A DNA stretch of 64,000 nt, taken from the NCBI GenBank assembly GCA_038210495.1, contig JBBQWR010000016.1:39209-103208 (forward strand), given 5' to 3'. The notes under the pieces were generated by a model. That model was not told where the DNA came from. It saw nothing but the letters and a program-made list of their open reading frames with translations, and did no database searches. Shown here one piece after another: positions 34,217-44,200 of the stretch; the first letter of the stretch is position 1, and each line of letters opens with the position of its first letter. This DNA comes from JBBQWR01 sp038210495. GTDB lineage: Bacteria; Planctomycetota; Planctomycetia; Pirellulales; DATAWG01. The position numbers were made by a program, and so were the translations under genes.

Positions 34217-34856
34217 TCTTCACCAGCACGGAGCGGACCACGTTCATCACGTCTTCGCAGGCGTCGATCAGCGCTTCCAGTCCGTCGAGAATCTCTTTCT
34301 CGCGAATCAACTCGATCGGGTCGGGCGAACCGGCGAACAGCCGACTGATGGCCCGGCGATAGGAATCGTCCGCTTCGTTCTCGAGAGAATTGACCCGCAC
34401 CAAATGGGTGTGGATCTCGCTCGAGCGACTCAGGTCCGGCAGACAGCCGAGCGAAATATCGACCTCGGTCACAGCCTCGCGGGCGATTCGCACGAGATCG
34501 CGCATCGGCTCGGTCAGCGTCGGCAGATTGTAGAGCACGATCTCGGCCGCGACGTCCTCCATCAGATCGAGCACGTCGTCCAGCGCGGAGGTCAACGAGT
34601 GCAGATCCTCGCGATCGATGGGCGTGATGAACGTCTTGTCGAGCTCGTCGTAGAGATGATGCGCGAGCTTATCGGCCTCGTCCTCCTTGCGGTGCAAAAA
34701 TTCAGCGATTCGCCGAAAATCGCCGGGCTCCTTGGCGTCGTGAAGCTGATAAAAAATATCGGCCCCTTGCTTCAGACAGGCCCCGATCGACTGCAAGTAG
34801 ACGAAGAATCGATTGTCCTTGGGCACGAACCATTTGACGATCCGATCGAGCAGCAC
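34209..34856 (-). CDS. DUF47 PhoU-like regulator of phosphate transport
   Basis: A 215-residue all-helical protein. It opens LLDRIVKWFVPKDNRFFVYL and shows the repeating helices of DUF47/PhoU_div with EDEADKLAHHLYDELDKTF and acidic metal-binding positions (EFLHRKEDEAD, VRVNSLENEADDSYRRAI). These are typical of PhoU-type E/DxxxD pairs. The start is GTG 34856 with GAGGA upstream; the longer frame to 35012 adds a Gly/Arg-rich tail not seen in the family. The gene overlaps the PiT gene by eight bases. Expected role: cytosolic control of the PiT carrier. Confidence 0.9.
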   Translation of the reverse strand: MLLDRIVKWFVPKDNRFFVYLQSIGACLKQGADIFYQLHDAKEPGDFRRIAEFLHRKEDEADKLAHHLYDELDKTFITPIDREDLHSLTSALDDVLDLMEDVAAEIVLYNLPTLTEPMRDLVRIAREAVTEVDISLGCLPDLSRSSEIHTHLVRVNSLENEADDSYRRAISRLFAGSPDPIELIREKEILDGLEALIDACEDVMNVVRSVLVKNG

Positions 34857-35145
34857 AGGGGCGATCCTCGCGATTGACTCTTGCTTCCGACGATTAGCTA
34901 GCCCAGAGCGTAGTATCCCGGCCGCGCTTCGGCAAGCTAGCAGCCGTCCGTCGTAAGCGAGCGGCGAGTGTAAGCTCCCCGTGCCCGAGCCAACACCATC
35001 GGGCGCCAACACGGCCGGCCCCGCCGACGCACTTTAGCTTTGAGTTTCTCCGTTAGCCGATTTTTCCACTTGCCGATCCGCTCGCCGGGGGCCTAAATTT
35101 GCTGATGCGTTTGGCTATCTTTCCCACAGCATCAAAGGCGGGCCG
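34857..35145. other. Divergent gap between DUF47 and HIT genes
   Basis: No gene or repeat is recognised. Promoters for both directions must lie here, but none is clear. Confidence 0.45.
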
Positions 35146-35682
35146 GTGTCGCACGAGCAGCTTTGGGCCCCTTGGCGGTTGGGCTATATCGTTGGATCCA
35201 ATCCGCCTCCGGAGGCGCCGGCGGCCCAGCCCGATTGGCTCCCGGGCGCTGACCAGGATTGCTTTCTCTGCCGCGCCGCGGCTGAAACCGACGACCGCCG
35301 CAATTTGGTCGCGTCGCGGGGCCGCCACACGCTCGTCGTGTTAAACCGGTATCCTTATAACAACGGCCATCTCCTGGTGGCGCCGCTGCAGCATCGCGCG
35401 GCGCTCGACCAATTGACCGCCGAATTGCAATTGGAGATGATCCAAACGATCGCCCGACTGACTGGCGTATTGAGCCACGTCGTGAAGGCCGAGGGGTTCA
35501 ATGTCGGCTTGAATCTGGGGAAGGTCGCCGGCGCCGGCGTGCCGGGCCATTTGCATTGGCACATCGTTCCTCGCTGGGTCGGGGACACGAACTTCATGCC
35601 CGTGCTCAGCGACGTGAATGTGATTCCCCAATCGCTCGAAGCGCTGCTGGACTTGCTTCAGCCGGCGTTGAACGCCAAGTAA
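35146..35682 (+). CDS. HIT-family nucleotide hydrolase / Ap4A phosphorylase-like
   Basis: A 178-residue HIT protein. The histidine triad is GHLHWHIVPRW with His135, His137 and His139. The N-terminal DCFLCRAAAET has the CxxC of the zinc-binding subgroup found with Ap4A phosphorylase-like members. The substrate-binding strand is LVVLNRYPYNNGHLLVAP. It should cleave or phosphorolyse dinucleoside polyphosphates or nucleotide conjugates. The start is the GTG at 35146, with a weak GGCGGG ahead. It is followed after 62 bases by the dGTPase-like gene, both in nucleotide metabolism. Confidence 0.9.
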   Translation: MSHEQLWAPWRLGYIVGSNPPPEAPAAQPDWLPGADQDCFLCRAAAETDDRRNLVASRGRHTLVVLNRYPYNNGHLLVAPLQHRAALDQLTAELQLEMIQTIARLTGVLSHVVKAEGFNVGLNLGKVAGAGVPGHLHWHIVPRWVGDTNFMPVLSDVNVIPQSLEALLDLLQPALNAK

Positions 35683-35744
35683 CCGCTGGCGCCCTAGCGG
35701 ACGGTTTTTGAATCGATCGACAGAAAAAAGGCCGTTCTAGTTCC

Positions 35745-36872
35745 ATGTCTTCTTCCCGGATGCTCGAGACGCTGGAGGCGCGGGAGGCGGTGCTGCTGGC
35801 GCCCTACGCGATGCGCAGCCTGGAGACGGCCGGACGCAAGCATCCGGAGACGCCGCACGCTTACCGGGCGCCGTTCGCTCGCGATCGGGATCGAATTATC
35901 CATAGCGCCGCCTTTCGCCGGCTGAGCTACAAAACGCAGGTCTTCACGGACGAGTTGGGAGATTATCATCGCAGCCGGTTGACGCACACGCTCGAGGCCA
36001 CGTCGATCGCCCGCAATCTGGGTCGCGCTCTGCGGCTGAACGAAGATTTGGTCGAAGCGCTGATGCTACAGCACGACATCGGTCATCCGCCGTTCGGTCA
36101 CGCGGGCGAAGAGACGCTCGACGAGTGCCTGAAGGATGTCGGGGGATTTAGCCACAATCGGCAAGGACTGCGGATCGTCGAGCTGTTGGAGACTCGGTAT
36201 CCGAATTTTCCGGGACTCAACTTGTCGATCGAGGTGCTGGAAGGTCAGTCGGCCCGAATTCAAAAAGGGGTCGGCGCCGAGCGGCCCTTGCTCGAAGCGC
36301 AAGTGGTCGACGCGGCGGACAGCGTGGCCTACGACACGCACGACGCCGACGATTCATTGCACATGGGGGTGCTCGCGCTCGACGAACTGCTCGAGGCGCC
36401 GCTGTGGCGCGAGGCGGCGGCCCGCGTGCGGAGTCGCTACGCCAGCCTATCGGAAGCCGAACTCCGCCGCGCGATTCTCAACGAGCTGATCGGATGGCAA
36501 GTCGGCGATTTGCTGGACGAATCTCAGCGGCGGATCGCCGAACTGGGGATCGACAGCGTGGCGGCCGTCCGCCAGAGCCCGCTGGTCGTTCGGCATCGAG
36601 GCCAGTTGGCGGAGCTAAAAAAGGATCTCGAGCGGATGCTGCATGGTCGGGTGTATCGCCATCCGCGGGTGCAGCAGATGCGGCTCTCGGCCCAGAGCAA
36701 ACTGGCGGACATGTTTGCGGGCTTTGTGCGAAATCCCGACTGGCTCCCTCCAGGTTACTTCCAGCGGATCGCCACTGTCGGCATCGAGCGGACGGTCGGC
36801 GACTATCTGGCGGGGATGACCGATCGATTTGCGCTTCGCGAGCATTCTCGGCTGTTTGGCGCCCGGGGTTGA
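35745..36872 (+). CDS. dgt: dGTP triphosphohydrolase-like HD protein
   Basis: A 375-residue HD-domain dNTPase. The motif is complete: HRSRLTHTLEATSIARNLGR with His81, then LMLQHDIGHPPFGHAGE with His110-Asp111, and an Asp in VVDAADSVAYDTHDADDS. The RDRIIHSAAFRRLSYKTQVF opening is characteristic of the dGTPase group. The enzyme hydrolyses dGTP to deoxyguanosine and triphosphate, limiting dNTP pools. Length is that of the short, type 2 deoxyguanosinetriphosphate triphosphohydrolase-like subfamily, so the exact dNTP preference is not certain. It lies after the HIT gene on the same strand. Confidence 0.9.
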   Translation: MSSSRMLETLEAREAVLLAPYAMRSLETAGRKHPETPHAYRAPFARDRDRIIHSAAFRRLSYKTQVFTDELGDYHRSRLTHTLEATSIARNLGRALRLNEDLVEALMLQHDIGHPPFGHAGEETLDECLKDVGGFSHNRQGLRIVELLETRYPNFPGLNLSIEVLEGQSARIQKGVGAERPLLEAQVVDAADSVAYDTHDADDSLHMGVLALDELLEAPLWREAAARVRSRYASLSEAELRRAILNELIGWQVGDLLDESQRRIAELGIDSVAAVRQSPLVVRHRGQLAELKKDLERMLHGRVYRHPRVQQMRLSAQSKLADMFAGFVRNPDWLPPGYFQRIATVGIERTVGDYLAGMTDRFALREHSRLFGARG

Positions 36873-37070
36873 TCCGATCCCTACAATCGTCGCGAGTCGT
36901 GTATCAAGCCTCGGCGGGCTGGAAAACTCGCGTGCGCTCGTTCGCCGCGGCTAACACCCAATGGGGGACCTTGTTAGAATAATGGGAACAGCGCCGGCCG
37001 CGCATTTCCCTCCTAACTTCGCTCCCCGACCGGCCGGATCAGTCTCCGAATCCCAGTACCTGTGAGGCCG

Positions 37071-38105
37071 ATGGGTAACGCCGCCTTAATCATTGTCCGA
37101 ATCATCTTCGTCATGGTCGCCCTGGGGTTCGGCGTCGGCGTCATCAACTCGGGGCTGCTTCCCTCCGATCCGGCCTGGATCCCCTGGCTCGCCATACTTG
37201 CCTCCGTGGTGGTAGCGATCGTGGTGATCGCGATCGACATGCTGGTTCGCCGCAAGCAGCTTGAAACGATTTCGGCGGTCTATTTCGGCATGGCGGTCGG
37301 CCTGTTTCTGACGTACGTCTTGCGGCTGGCCCTGTATCCGCTGCTGTCGGTCGTCAAAGAGCCGATCCGCGATTGGATCGGCTTGTCGCTGGGCATGATG
37401 CTTTGCTACACCTGCATCAGTCTGCTGATTCAGACGAAGAACGACTTTCGGTTCATCATCCCGTATGTCGAGTTTGCTCGCGACGTCAAGGGCCGCCGGC
37501 CGCTGGTTCTCGACACCAGCGCCGTGATCGATGGCCGGATCGCCGACGTGGTCGAATCTCAACTGCTCGATAGCGAGCTCGTGCTGCCGCAGTTCGTGAT
37601 TAGCGAATTGCAAAACATCGCCGACAGCTCCGACCGCTTGCGCCGTAGTCGCGGCCGACGGGGGCTGGATGTGCTTAACCGGCTGCGCGCAAACAAGCAG
37701 GTCGAGGTCTCGATCTTCGATCGCGAATTGCCGGAGTTCGCGGGCCAGCCCGTCGACCTGCGGCTGGTGCTGTTGGCCAAGCATCTCAGCGGCCGAATCG
37801 TCACGCACGATTACAACCTGAACAAGGTGGCCAAGCTGCACGGCGTGGGCGTCATCAATCTGAACGATCTGTCGAACGCGCTTAAGCCCGTCTTCTTGCC
37901 CGGCGAGACGGTCGACGTGAAAATCGTCAAACCGGGCGAAGCGGTCGGCCAGGGTGTCGGCTATCTGGACGATGGCACGATGATCGTCGTCGAGGGGGGC
38001 CGCGAGCATCTCAACCGCAACGTGAAGATCGCCGTGACCAGCGTTCTGCAAACCAGCGCCGGCCGCATGGTCTTCGGCCGCTGCGAACCCGCGTCAAAGG
38101 CGTAA
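37071..38105 (+). CDS. Membrane PIN-TRAM domain protein
   Basis: A 344-residue protein. Four N-terminal hydrophobic helices occupy residues 1-125. A PIN nuclease fold begins PLVLDTSAVIDGRIADVVES with the first acidic residues of the active site, and continues LPQFVISELQNIADSSDRLR and IVTHDYNLNKVAKLHG. A TRAM domain (LPGETVDVKIVKPGEAVGQG) completes it. This is the YacL-type architecture; its targets are unknown. ATG 37071 is preferred over GTG 37062, with GAGG just before it. The PIN domain should be cytosolic, tethered to the membrane. Confidence 0.9.
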   Translation: MGNAALIIVRIIFVMVALGFGVGVINSGLLPSDPAWIPWLAILASVVVAIVVIAIDMLVRRKQLETISAVYFGMAVGLFLTYVLRLALYPLLSVVKEPIRDWIGLSLGMMLCYTCISLLIQTKNDFRFIIPYVEFARDVKGRRPLVLDTSAVIDGRIADVVESQLLDSELVLPQFVISELQNIADSSDRLRRSRGRRGLDVLNRLRANKQVEVSIFDRELPEFAGQPVDLRLVLLAKHLSGRIVTHDYNLNKVAKLHGVGVINLNDLSNALKPVFLPGETVDVKIVKPGEAVGQGVGYLDDGTMIVVEGGREHLNRNVKIAVTSVLQTSAGRMVFGRCEPASKA

Positions 38106-38111
38106 ACGTTT

Positions 38112-38143
38112 ACATAGCCGCGGCATCCTGCTGCGCCGTCTAG
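38112..38143 (+). repeat. Dispersed repeat, family B, copy 4
   Basis: The motif is ACATAGCCGCGGCATCCTGC followed by TGCGCCGTC. It lies six bases after the PIN-TRAM stop. Confidence 0.65.
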
Positions 38144-38196
38144 AATCGGAAACTACAAACCGTCCATTGACCTGATTTTCACCCAAAAACCTCCGC

Positions 38197-39054
38197 ATGT
38201 CCGATCCTTACAATCCCTATGCCGCTCCCCAGCCGGCGAGCGATCTTCAGCCGGCTGCCGCCGAGTGGCTAGGCAGCCCCTCGGTTTCGCTCAATCGGGT
38301 AGCGACCGGGTTGGGAATGATTTTTTTCGCCTTAACCTTAATCATGCTCGCTGTCGGAGTTAGCGCCACGATCGGCGCCATCGCCGGAGCCAACCACCCC
38401 GGAAACCCCAAACAGGCGATCCAAAACTATCCGGAGGTCCTGCTCTTATGCGGCGGCGCCATCATTATCGGTCGCCTGCTCAGCGTCGTGGGTCATCTCT
38501 TCTGCCTGGCGACGCCTCAAGAGACGCGTGCTCGGGGATTAATCGTCGCGGCGGTTACGATGATGTCGATCGGGATCGGCTGCGAGGTCGCTTTACGCGT
38601 CGGTGACGCGCCTCCTTCGATTCAAGCCTTGCAATGGTTGCTGGTCGTTGGATCGAGCATCACGTTTCTCTTGTACTTGCGACAGCTGTCCATTTTCATC
38701 GCCCGTCAGGATCTGTCGGCCACCGTTCGATCGATTTTCATTTGGTTCGCGGTAGCGTTGGCGGGGGCAATCGTGGGGGCGATACTGATCGTCTATGGAC
38801 TGGGGCCAGCCTTTTTCGATGCCATCGCGCACGGTCGTCGGCCTGCGAACCCTCCGGCCGATACCGCGATGCTGGCCTTGGTCGGCATGTTGATCTTCGC
38901 CGCCGCGGCGATCGTTTATTTGGTGACCATAATCCGTTATCTGTTCTTGATTCTGCGAATGCGAACGGCCATCTTGCAAGGCAATCCGGCCGGCGCGGAT
39001 CAGGCCGGTCTTGAGCCAATTCCGGCCAGCAATCCGTTTTCCTGGCCCAACTGA
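38197..39054 (+). CDS. Multi-pass membrane protein with NPYAAP leader, paralogue 1
   Basis: A 285-residue protein. The cytosolic leader begins SDPYNPYAAPQPASD, a motif often seen at the start of planctomycete membrane proteins. About six hydrophobic helices follow (GLGMIFFALTLIMLAVGVSA, VLLLCGGAIIIGRLLSVVGH, LLVVGSSITFLLYL and others). No catalytic motif is present. The next gene is a paralogue with the same plan, so a local duplication is likely. The function is unknown. Confidence 0.7.
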   Translation: MSDPYNPYAAPQPASDLQPAAAEWLGSPSVSLNRVATGLGMIFFALTLIMLAVGVSATIGAIAGANHPGNPKQAIQNYPEVLLLCGGAIIIGRLLSVVGHLFCLATPQETRARGLIVAAVTMMSIGIGCEVALRVGDAPPSIQALQWLLVVGSSITFLLYLRQLSIFIARQDLSATVRSIFIWFAVALAGAIVGAILIVYGLGPAFFDAIAHGRRPANPPADTAMLALVGMLIFAAAAIVYLVTIIRYLFLILRMRTAILQGNPAGADQAGLEPIPASNPFSWPN

Positions 39055-39087
39055 TCGGTCGTCAATCGCAGGCTTGCGGCGGGTTGC

Positions 39088-39939
39088 ATGGACGATCTCA
39101 AGAATCCTTATGCGACGCCGCGATCGGCCGAACCGCTTTCGGAACGCGGGGCGTCCGCCGATTTGTCGCTCATCGACCGTCGCCGATTGGCGACCGGCTT
39201 GGGTTTGATCTATGCCGGCACGGTGATCTCGATTGTCGTATCGCTGCTTTTGATCGCGGCCCGGTTTATGCCTCGCGACGGCGGCGATCCGGATTCATTT
39301 TTTTCTAGTCCGAGAATTAGAGAGCTCGCGGTAGCCGCAGTGCTGGCCATCGCGGGGACACTGGCCGTGATCGGCGATTTTTATTGTCTGACCGCCTCGG
39401 CGACGCTACGAGCGCGGCCCTTTGTCTTGACGGCGATGATTATTTTGACGCTCGCCGTAGTGACGCGGGCGAGTGTCTACTTGGGATATATCCCGGGCCA
39501 CGCGATCTGGGCCGTAGGTTTCTTGGCGCCGGCATCGACCATTGCGTTCCTCGTATTTGTGCGCCGATTGAGCGATGGCTTGGGACGCGAGGATTTCGCT
39601 CGTCGCTCGAGGGTCTTGCTCGTCTGGTCGGTGATCGTTTGCGCTTCAGAGGTGCTGCGATTCACCTTGACCGCCACTTGTTACGGCGGCATTGTTTTTT
39701 ACCTCACCGGCGGCGGTCGGCCGATCCGCCTTCCCGATCGGTTAAGCCTAATTTTCGTCCGGGCCGATTTTGTGATGTACTGGATCGAGTTGGCGGCGAA
39801 TTTGTTCGTCGCTATTTGCTTCTCCATTCTCGTTTCCAAGATTCGCGGTTTGCTACGGCCCGACGACTCTAATTCAACAGGATCGACCGACGAAATTCCC
39901 GGCGATCGAGAAGGTTCATCGAGCACGGCGCCGTCATGA
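39088..39939 (+). CDS. Multi-pass membrane protein with NPYATP leader, paralogue 2
   Basis: A 283-residue protein that aligns with its neighbour across the whole length: leader DDLKNPYATPRSAEP, first helix ATGLGLIYAGTVISIVVSLL against its neighbour's ATGLGMIFFALTLIMLAVGV, a cytosolic ATLRARPFVLTAMII against ETRARGLIVAAVTMM, and FLVFVRRLSDGLGREDF against FLLYLRQLSIFIARQDL. Its last four bases overlap the start of the CoA-transferase gene (ATGA), so it is translationally coupled to that gene. The function is unknown. Confidence 0.72.
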   Translation: MDDLKNPYATPRSAEPLSERGASADLSLIDRRRLATGLGLIYAGTVISIVVSLLLIAARFMPRDGGDPDSFFSSPRIRELAVAAVLAIAGTLAVIGDFYCLTASATLRARPFVLTAMIILTLAVVTRASVYLGYIPGHAIWAVGFLAPASTIAFLVFVRRLSDGLGREDFARRSRVLLVWSVIVCASEVLRFTLTATCYGGIVFYLTGGGRPIRLPDRLSLIFVRADFVMYWIELAANLFVAICFSILVSKIRGLLRPDDSNSTGSTDEIPGDREGSSSTAPS

Positions 39940-41159
39940 GCGAGCATCAAAGACGCGGACCGTTGGCGGGCATCAAAGTGCTCGACCTGTCGCGCGTGTT
40001 GGCCGGGCCTTTCTGCTGCCAACTGCTCGCCGATCTGGGAGCCGACGTGGTCAAAGTCGAACGGCCCGGGTCGGGCGACGACACGCGACAGTGGGGCCCG
40101 CCGTTTCTGGGCGACGACGGCCCGAGTGCTTATTATCTTTCGTGCAATCGCGGCAAACGGTCGCTGGCTCTGGAGCTTGCCAATCCGGGCGCGCGCGATG
40201 TGCTCGACGATCTCGTTCGAGCGGCCGACGCGATGGTCGAGAACTTTTTGCCGCAATCGCTGACGAAGCTGGGGCTGGACCCTGACCGACTGGCGGCCAT
40301 CAACCCGCGATTGGTGCACGTGGTCATTTCGGGCTATGGCCGCACGGGACCCGAATCCCAAACGCCGGGCTACGATTTAGTCGTCCAGGCCATTTCCGGT
40401 TTCATGTCGATCACCGGCGAACCGGGCGGAGCGCCCATGAAAGTCGGCGTCGCGATGACCGACATCTTGAGCGGCTTGTACGCGGCGGTAAGCGTGCTGG
40501 CCGGCCTGCTGTCCGGCGATCGCGGCGGCGCTCTGGCGCAGGGCGGCACGTTCGACATCGCGCTGGCCGACGCGGCCCTGGCTTCGCTCGTGAATGTCGC
40601 CCAGAGCGCGCTCGTCACCGGCGAGCGACCGCGGCGGTATGGCAATGCCCACCCGCAGATTGTTCCCTACGAGGCCTTCGCCACGGCCGACGGCTACTTG
40701 GTGCTCGCCGTCGGCAACGACGCGCAGTGGCGGAAGTTTTGCTCCGCGATCGCTGCTGAAGGGCTCGCTGCCGATCCCCGGTTTGCCACGAATCCGGACC
40801 GGGTCGCGCATCGCCCGGCGCTGACTCCCTTGCTGACGAGTCTGTTTCGGCGGGAGTCGACGGCCCAGTGGCAAGCCGTTCTCGCAACCGCCGGAGTACC
40901 GCACGGGCCCGTGCTGCCATTGGACGAGACGCTGGCGTTACCGCAGTTCGCCGCCCGCGAAATGCTGCCTGAAATCACCGACGCCGCCGGCCGCCGCTAT
41001 CGGGTCGTCGGCAATCCGATCCATATCGACGGCGCCGCGATTCATTCGTCGCTCGCGCCGCCGGATCTTGGTCAACACAACGACGAGGTACTCGCCGACT
41101 GGCTCGGCTATGGTCCCGACCGCGTTGCGGCGTTGCGCGCGGCCGGCGCGATAACATAG
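39936..41159 (+). CDS. CaiB/BaiF family III CoA-transferase
   Basis: A 407-residue family III CoA-transferase. The N-terminal LAGIKVLDLSRVLAGPFCCQ and LADLGADVVKVERPGSGDDT are the family's CoA-binding opening. The catalytic Asp is D147 in TPGYDLVVQAISGFM, and ISGYGRTGPE precedes it as expected. The reaction is CoA transfer between an acyl-CoA and a free carboxylate; which acid is used cannot be read from the sequence. The ATG overlaps the stop of the upstream membrane gene by four bases. Length is normal. Confidence 0.9.
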   Translation: MSEHQRRGPLAGIKVLDLSRVLAGPFCCQLLADLGADVVKVERPGSGDDTRQWGPPFLGDDGPSAYYLSCNRGKRSLALELANPGARDVLDDLVRAADAMVENFLPQSLTKLGLDPDRLAAINPRLVHVVISGYGRTGPESQTPGYDLVVQAISGFMSITGEPGGAPMKVGVAMTDILSGLYAAVSVLAGLLSGDRGGALAQGGTFDIALADAALASLVNVAQSALVTGERPRRYGNAHPQIVPYEAFATADGYLVLAVGNDAQWRKFCSAIAAEGLAADPRFATNPDRVAHRPALTPLLTSLFRRESTAQWQAVLATAGVPHGPVLPLDETLALPQFAAREMLPEITDAAGRRYRVVGNPIHIDGAAIHSSLAPPDLGQHNDEVLADWLGYGPDRVAALRAAGAIT

Positions 41160-41298
41160 TCCGATTCCGTGAATTCGCGCTCATAAAACCCGTGTTGCGT
41201 GGACTACCGATTGTTTGTATCCTTCCGCGACGAGGGAGAAGGCGCGATGGATTGCGCCCCCACGGACTTAAGCCATTTTCGTGCGCGCGGAGGGACCC

Positions 41299-44200
41299 AT
41301 GCGGGCGATGTTTTCTCGGTCGGGGCGACTGTTTCTCGCGGTTGGAATGCTGATCGGGCTGGGCGCTCCGCTAGGCAGCGGCGCCGGCGCCAGTCTCGCC
41401 GCGGCGCCGCTGCAGCAAGAGCCGCAGTGGATCTGGTCTCCCGCCGACGAGCACAATCCCAATGCGATCGGCGGCACGTGCTACTTCCGCCGCATCTTCG
41501 ATCTCACGCAGCCCGAGTCGGGTGAAGTCCAGATCACGGCCGACGAATCGTACGAACTGTTCGTTAACGGCCGCCAAGTCGCCGGCGGCAAGAATTGGCG
41601 CGTGCTCGACGTACACGACGTGACCAAGTATCTGACCCCCGGCCGCAACGTGGTCGCCATCAAAGCCACCAAAACCACGGCCGGCCCGGCCGGCATCGCC
41701 GCGCGCGTACTGGTGAAGGCGGCGGGCAACACGTCGGTCGGCTATCTCAGCAACGCCAGTTGGCGCACCAGCCGGCAAGAATTTCCCCAGTGGTCGGCCG
41801 CCCGATTCAACGACGTGCAGTGGCTTCCGGCCCGAATGATCGGCCAACTGGGGGTCGTGAAGCCGTGGCTCGACGAAGTGCAAACGGCCGGCGGCGCGGG
41901 CTCGGGCCGATTCACGATCGCGCGCGAATTTCGCGTCGAGCCGGTGGCCTCGCCGAAAGAAACGGGCTCGCTGTTGACGATGGCCTTCAACGAGTTCGGC
42001 GAAATTCTCGCCGCGCGCGAAGAAGGTCCTCTGCTGTTGCTGCGCAGCTCGCCACCCGGCGGACTGACGGACAAAGCCACTGTGTTCTGCGATAAAGTCA
42101 AAAACGTGCAAGGCATTTTGCCGCTCAATGGCCAAGTGTTCGTGATCGGCGCCGGGCCCGAAGGCTCGGGACTCTATCGCATTTCCGATAGCGACGACGC
42201 GGACGCGACTAGCGATCCTCCGCGCGACGGCGCGAAGTCGGAACCCGCGAAGCCGGAGAAGCCAGAATCGCTAAAGTCCGATTCCAAAAAGTCAGACTCC
42301 ACCAAGCCTGAGCGGATCAAGTCGGTCCCAGCAAAGCCCCATGCGCTCAAAGCCGAGCCGATCGAGGACGACGCGACGACCGGCGACAAAGACCACCCGG
42401 ACGCCGACAAGAACGAGCCCACGAAGGGCGCCAACGGCAAAAAAATCGACCGTATGCTCGCGCCCGTCTCCTACTTGGAATACAAAGACGCCGCGCCCAA
42501 GAAAGTCGAACTACTGCTCAAATTCACGGGCGAAATGGTCGAGCACGGCCCGCACGTCCCCGTGCTCGGTCCCGACGGTTTGATCTACGTGCTGATCGGC
42601 GATCACACGAAAGTCGAAAAGCCGGACGACCCCGCCAGCCCCCACCATCACTATTACGAAGGCGATCTCGTCGGCCCGCGCTATGAGGACCCCAATGGCT
42701 ATGGCGTCGGCGTGAAGGCGCCGGGGGGCCAGATCCTCCGCACCGACATCGACGGCAAGATTGTCGAGGTGTTCGCCGGTGGTCTGCGGAATCCCTATAG
42801 CATGACGTTCAGCCGCGGCGGCGAGCTGTTCACGTCCGATTCCGACATGGAATGGGACATCGGACTACCCTGGTATCGGCCGACCCGCGCGCTGCACGTC
42901 GTGCCCGGCGGCGAATACGGTTGGCGCAGTGGCTGGGCCGTCTGGCCGGAGTATTACTTCGACAGCCTTCCCGCGGTGGCCAATACGGGCCCCGGTTCGC
43001 CGACCGGCATGGTCGCCTACAACCATGTGATGTTTCCGCGACGGTTTCACGATTCGCTGTTCGTCGGCGATTGGGCGCGAGGACGGATTTTGAATCTCAA
43101 GTTAAAGTCCCACGGCGCGGGCTTCACGGCCACGAGCAGCGTTTTTCTGGAAGGCAAGCCGCTCAACATCACGGGACTCGGCGTCGGCCCCGACGGCAAT
43201 CTGTATTTCTGCGCCGGCGGTCGCGAGACCGAAGGGGGCGTGTATCGAATCGTTTGGTCGGGCCAAGTGCCGGATGAGTTAACCAAGCTGCCCGAGGGCG
43301 TGGCAGGCGCGGTGCGTCAGCCGCAGATCGACAGCGCCTGGGGTCGTCAAACGGTCGCCACAATCAAGCAAAAACTTGGCGCCGATTGGGACCGCCAGAT
43401 CAAGCTCTATGTGATGAACGCCAAGAACACATCCGACACCCGTTGCCGGGCGCTCGATCTGATGCAACTCGTCGGACCGTTCCCGTCGACCAAGCAGCTC
43501 GTTCAATTGTCGCGCGATGTCGATGCCGATCTTCGCGCGAAGGCCGTCTACTTGATGGGCCTGCATGCGGACGATTCGACGCAAACCCGGCTCGTCGAGT
43601 TGCTGCACGATACGAGTCCGGCGGTGCAACGATTGGCGTGCGAATCGCTCGCCCGGGCCGGACAACAAGCGGCTTGGTTGGATCTCGCGCCGCTGTTGAA
43701 GTCTAACGATCGGTTCGTCGCCTGGTCGGCCACGCGGCTGCTCGAGCGATTGCCGAAGCAGGACTGGCAGGAGCAGGCGTTGAAAACGAGCCACGCGCGC
43801 GTTTTCATTCAGGGCGCGCTGGCGATGCTGGTGGTCGATCCGGATCGCGCCACGGCCGAGGCGGTGCTGGCGCGCGCACAAACGCTCATGGCCAGTTACC
43901 TCAGCGACGGCGATTTTCTCGATGTCCTTCGCGTGATGCAACTCGCGCTCGAGCGGGGCAAGATCGCTCCGGCGGACGCCGTCGACCTTCGCAAGCGGCT
44001 GGCCGACGAATATCCCTCGAAGGACCGCGTGCTCAATCGAGAGCTCGTGCGGCTGCTGGCTTATCTGCAAGACAACTCGGCGAACGAGCGAATCGTCGAG
44101 CAGTTGCAAAGCGATTTGCCGCTGGAAGAGAAGCTGCACTTGGCCCTGTATGCTCGGTTTATCCCGGAATGGTCCACGCAGCAGAAGCTGGCTTTGCTCA

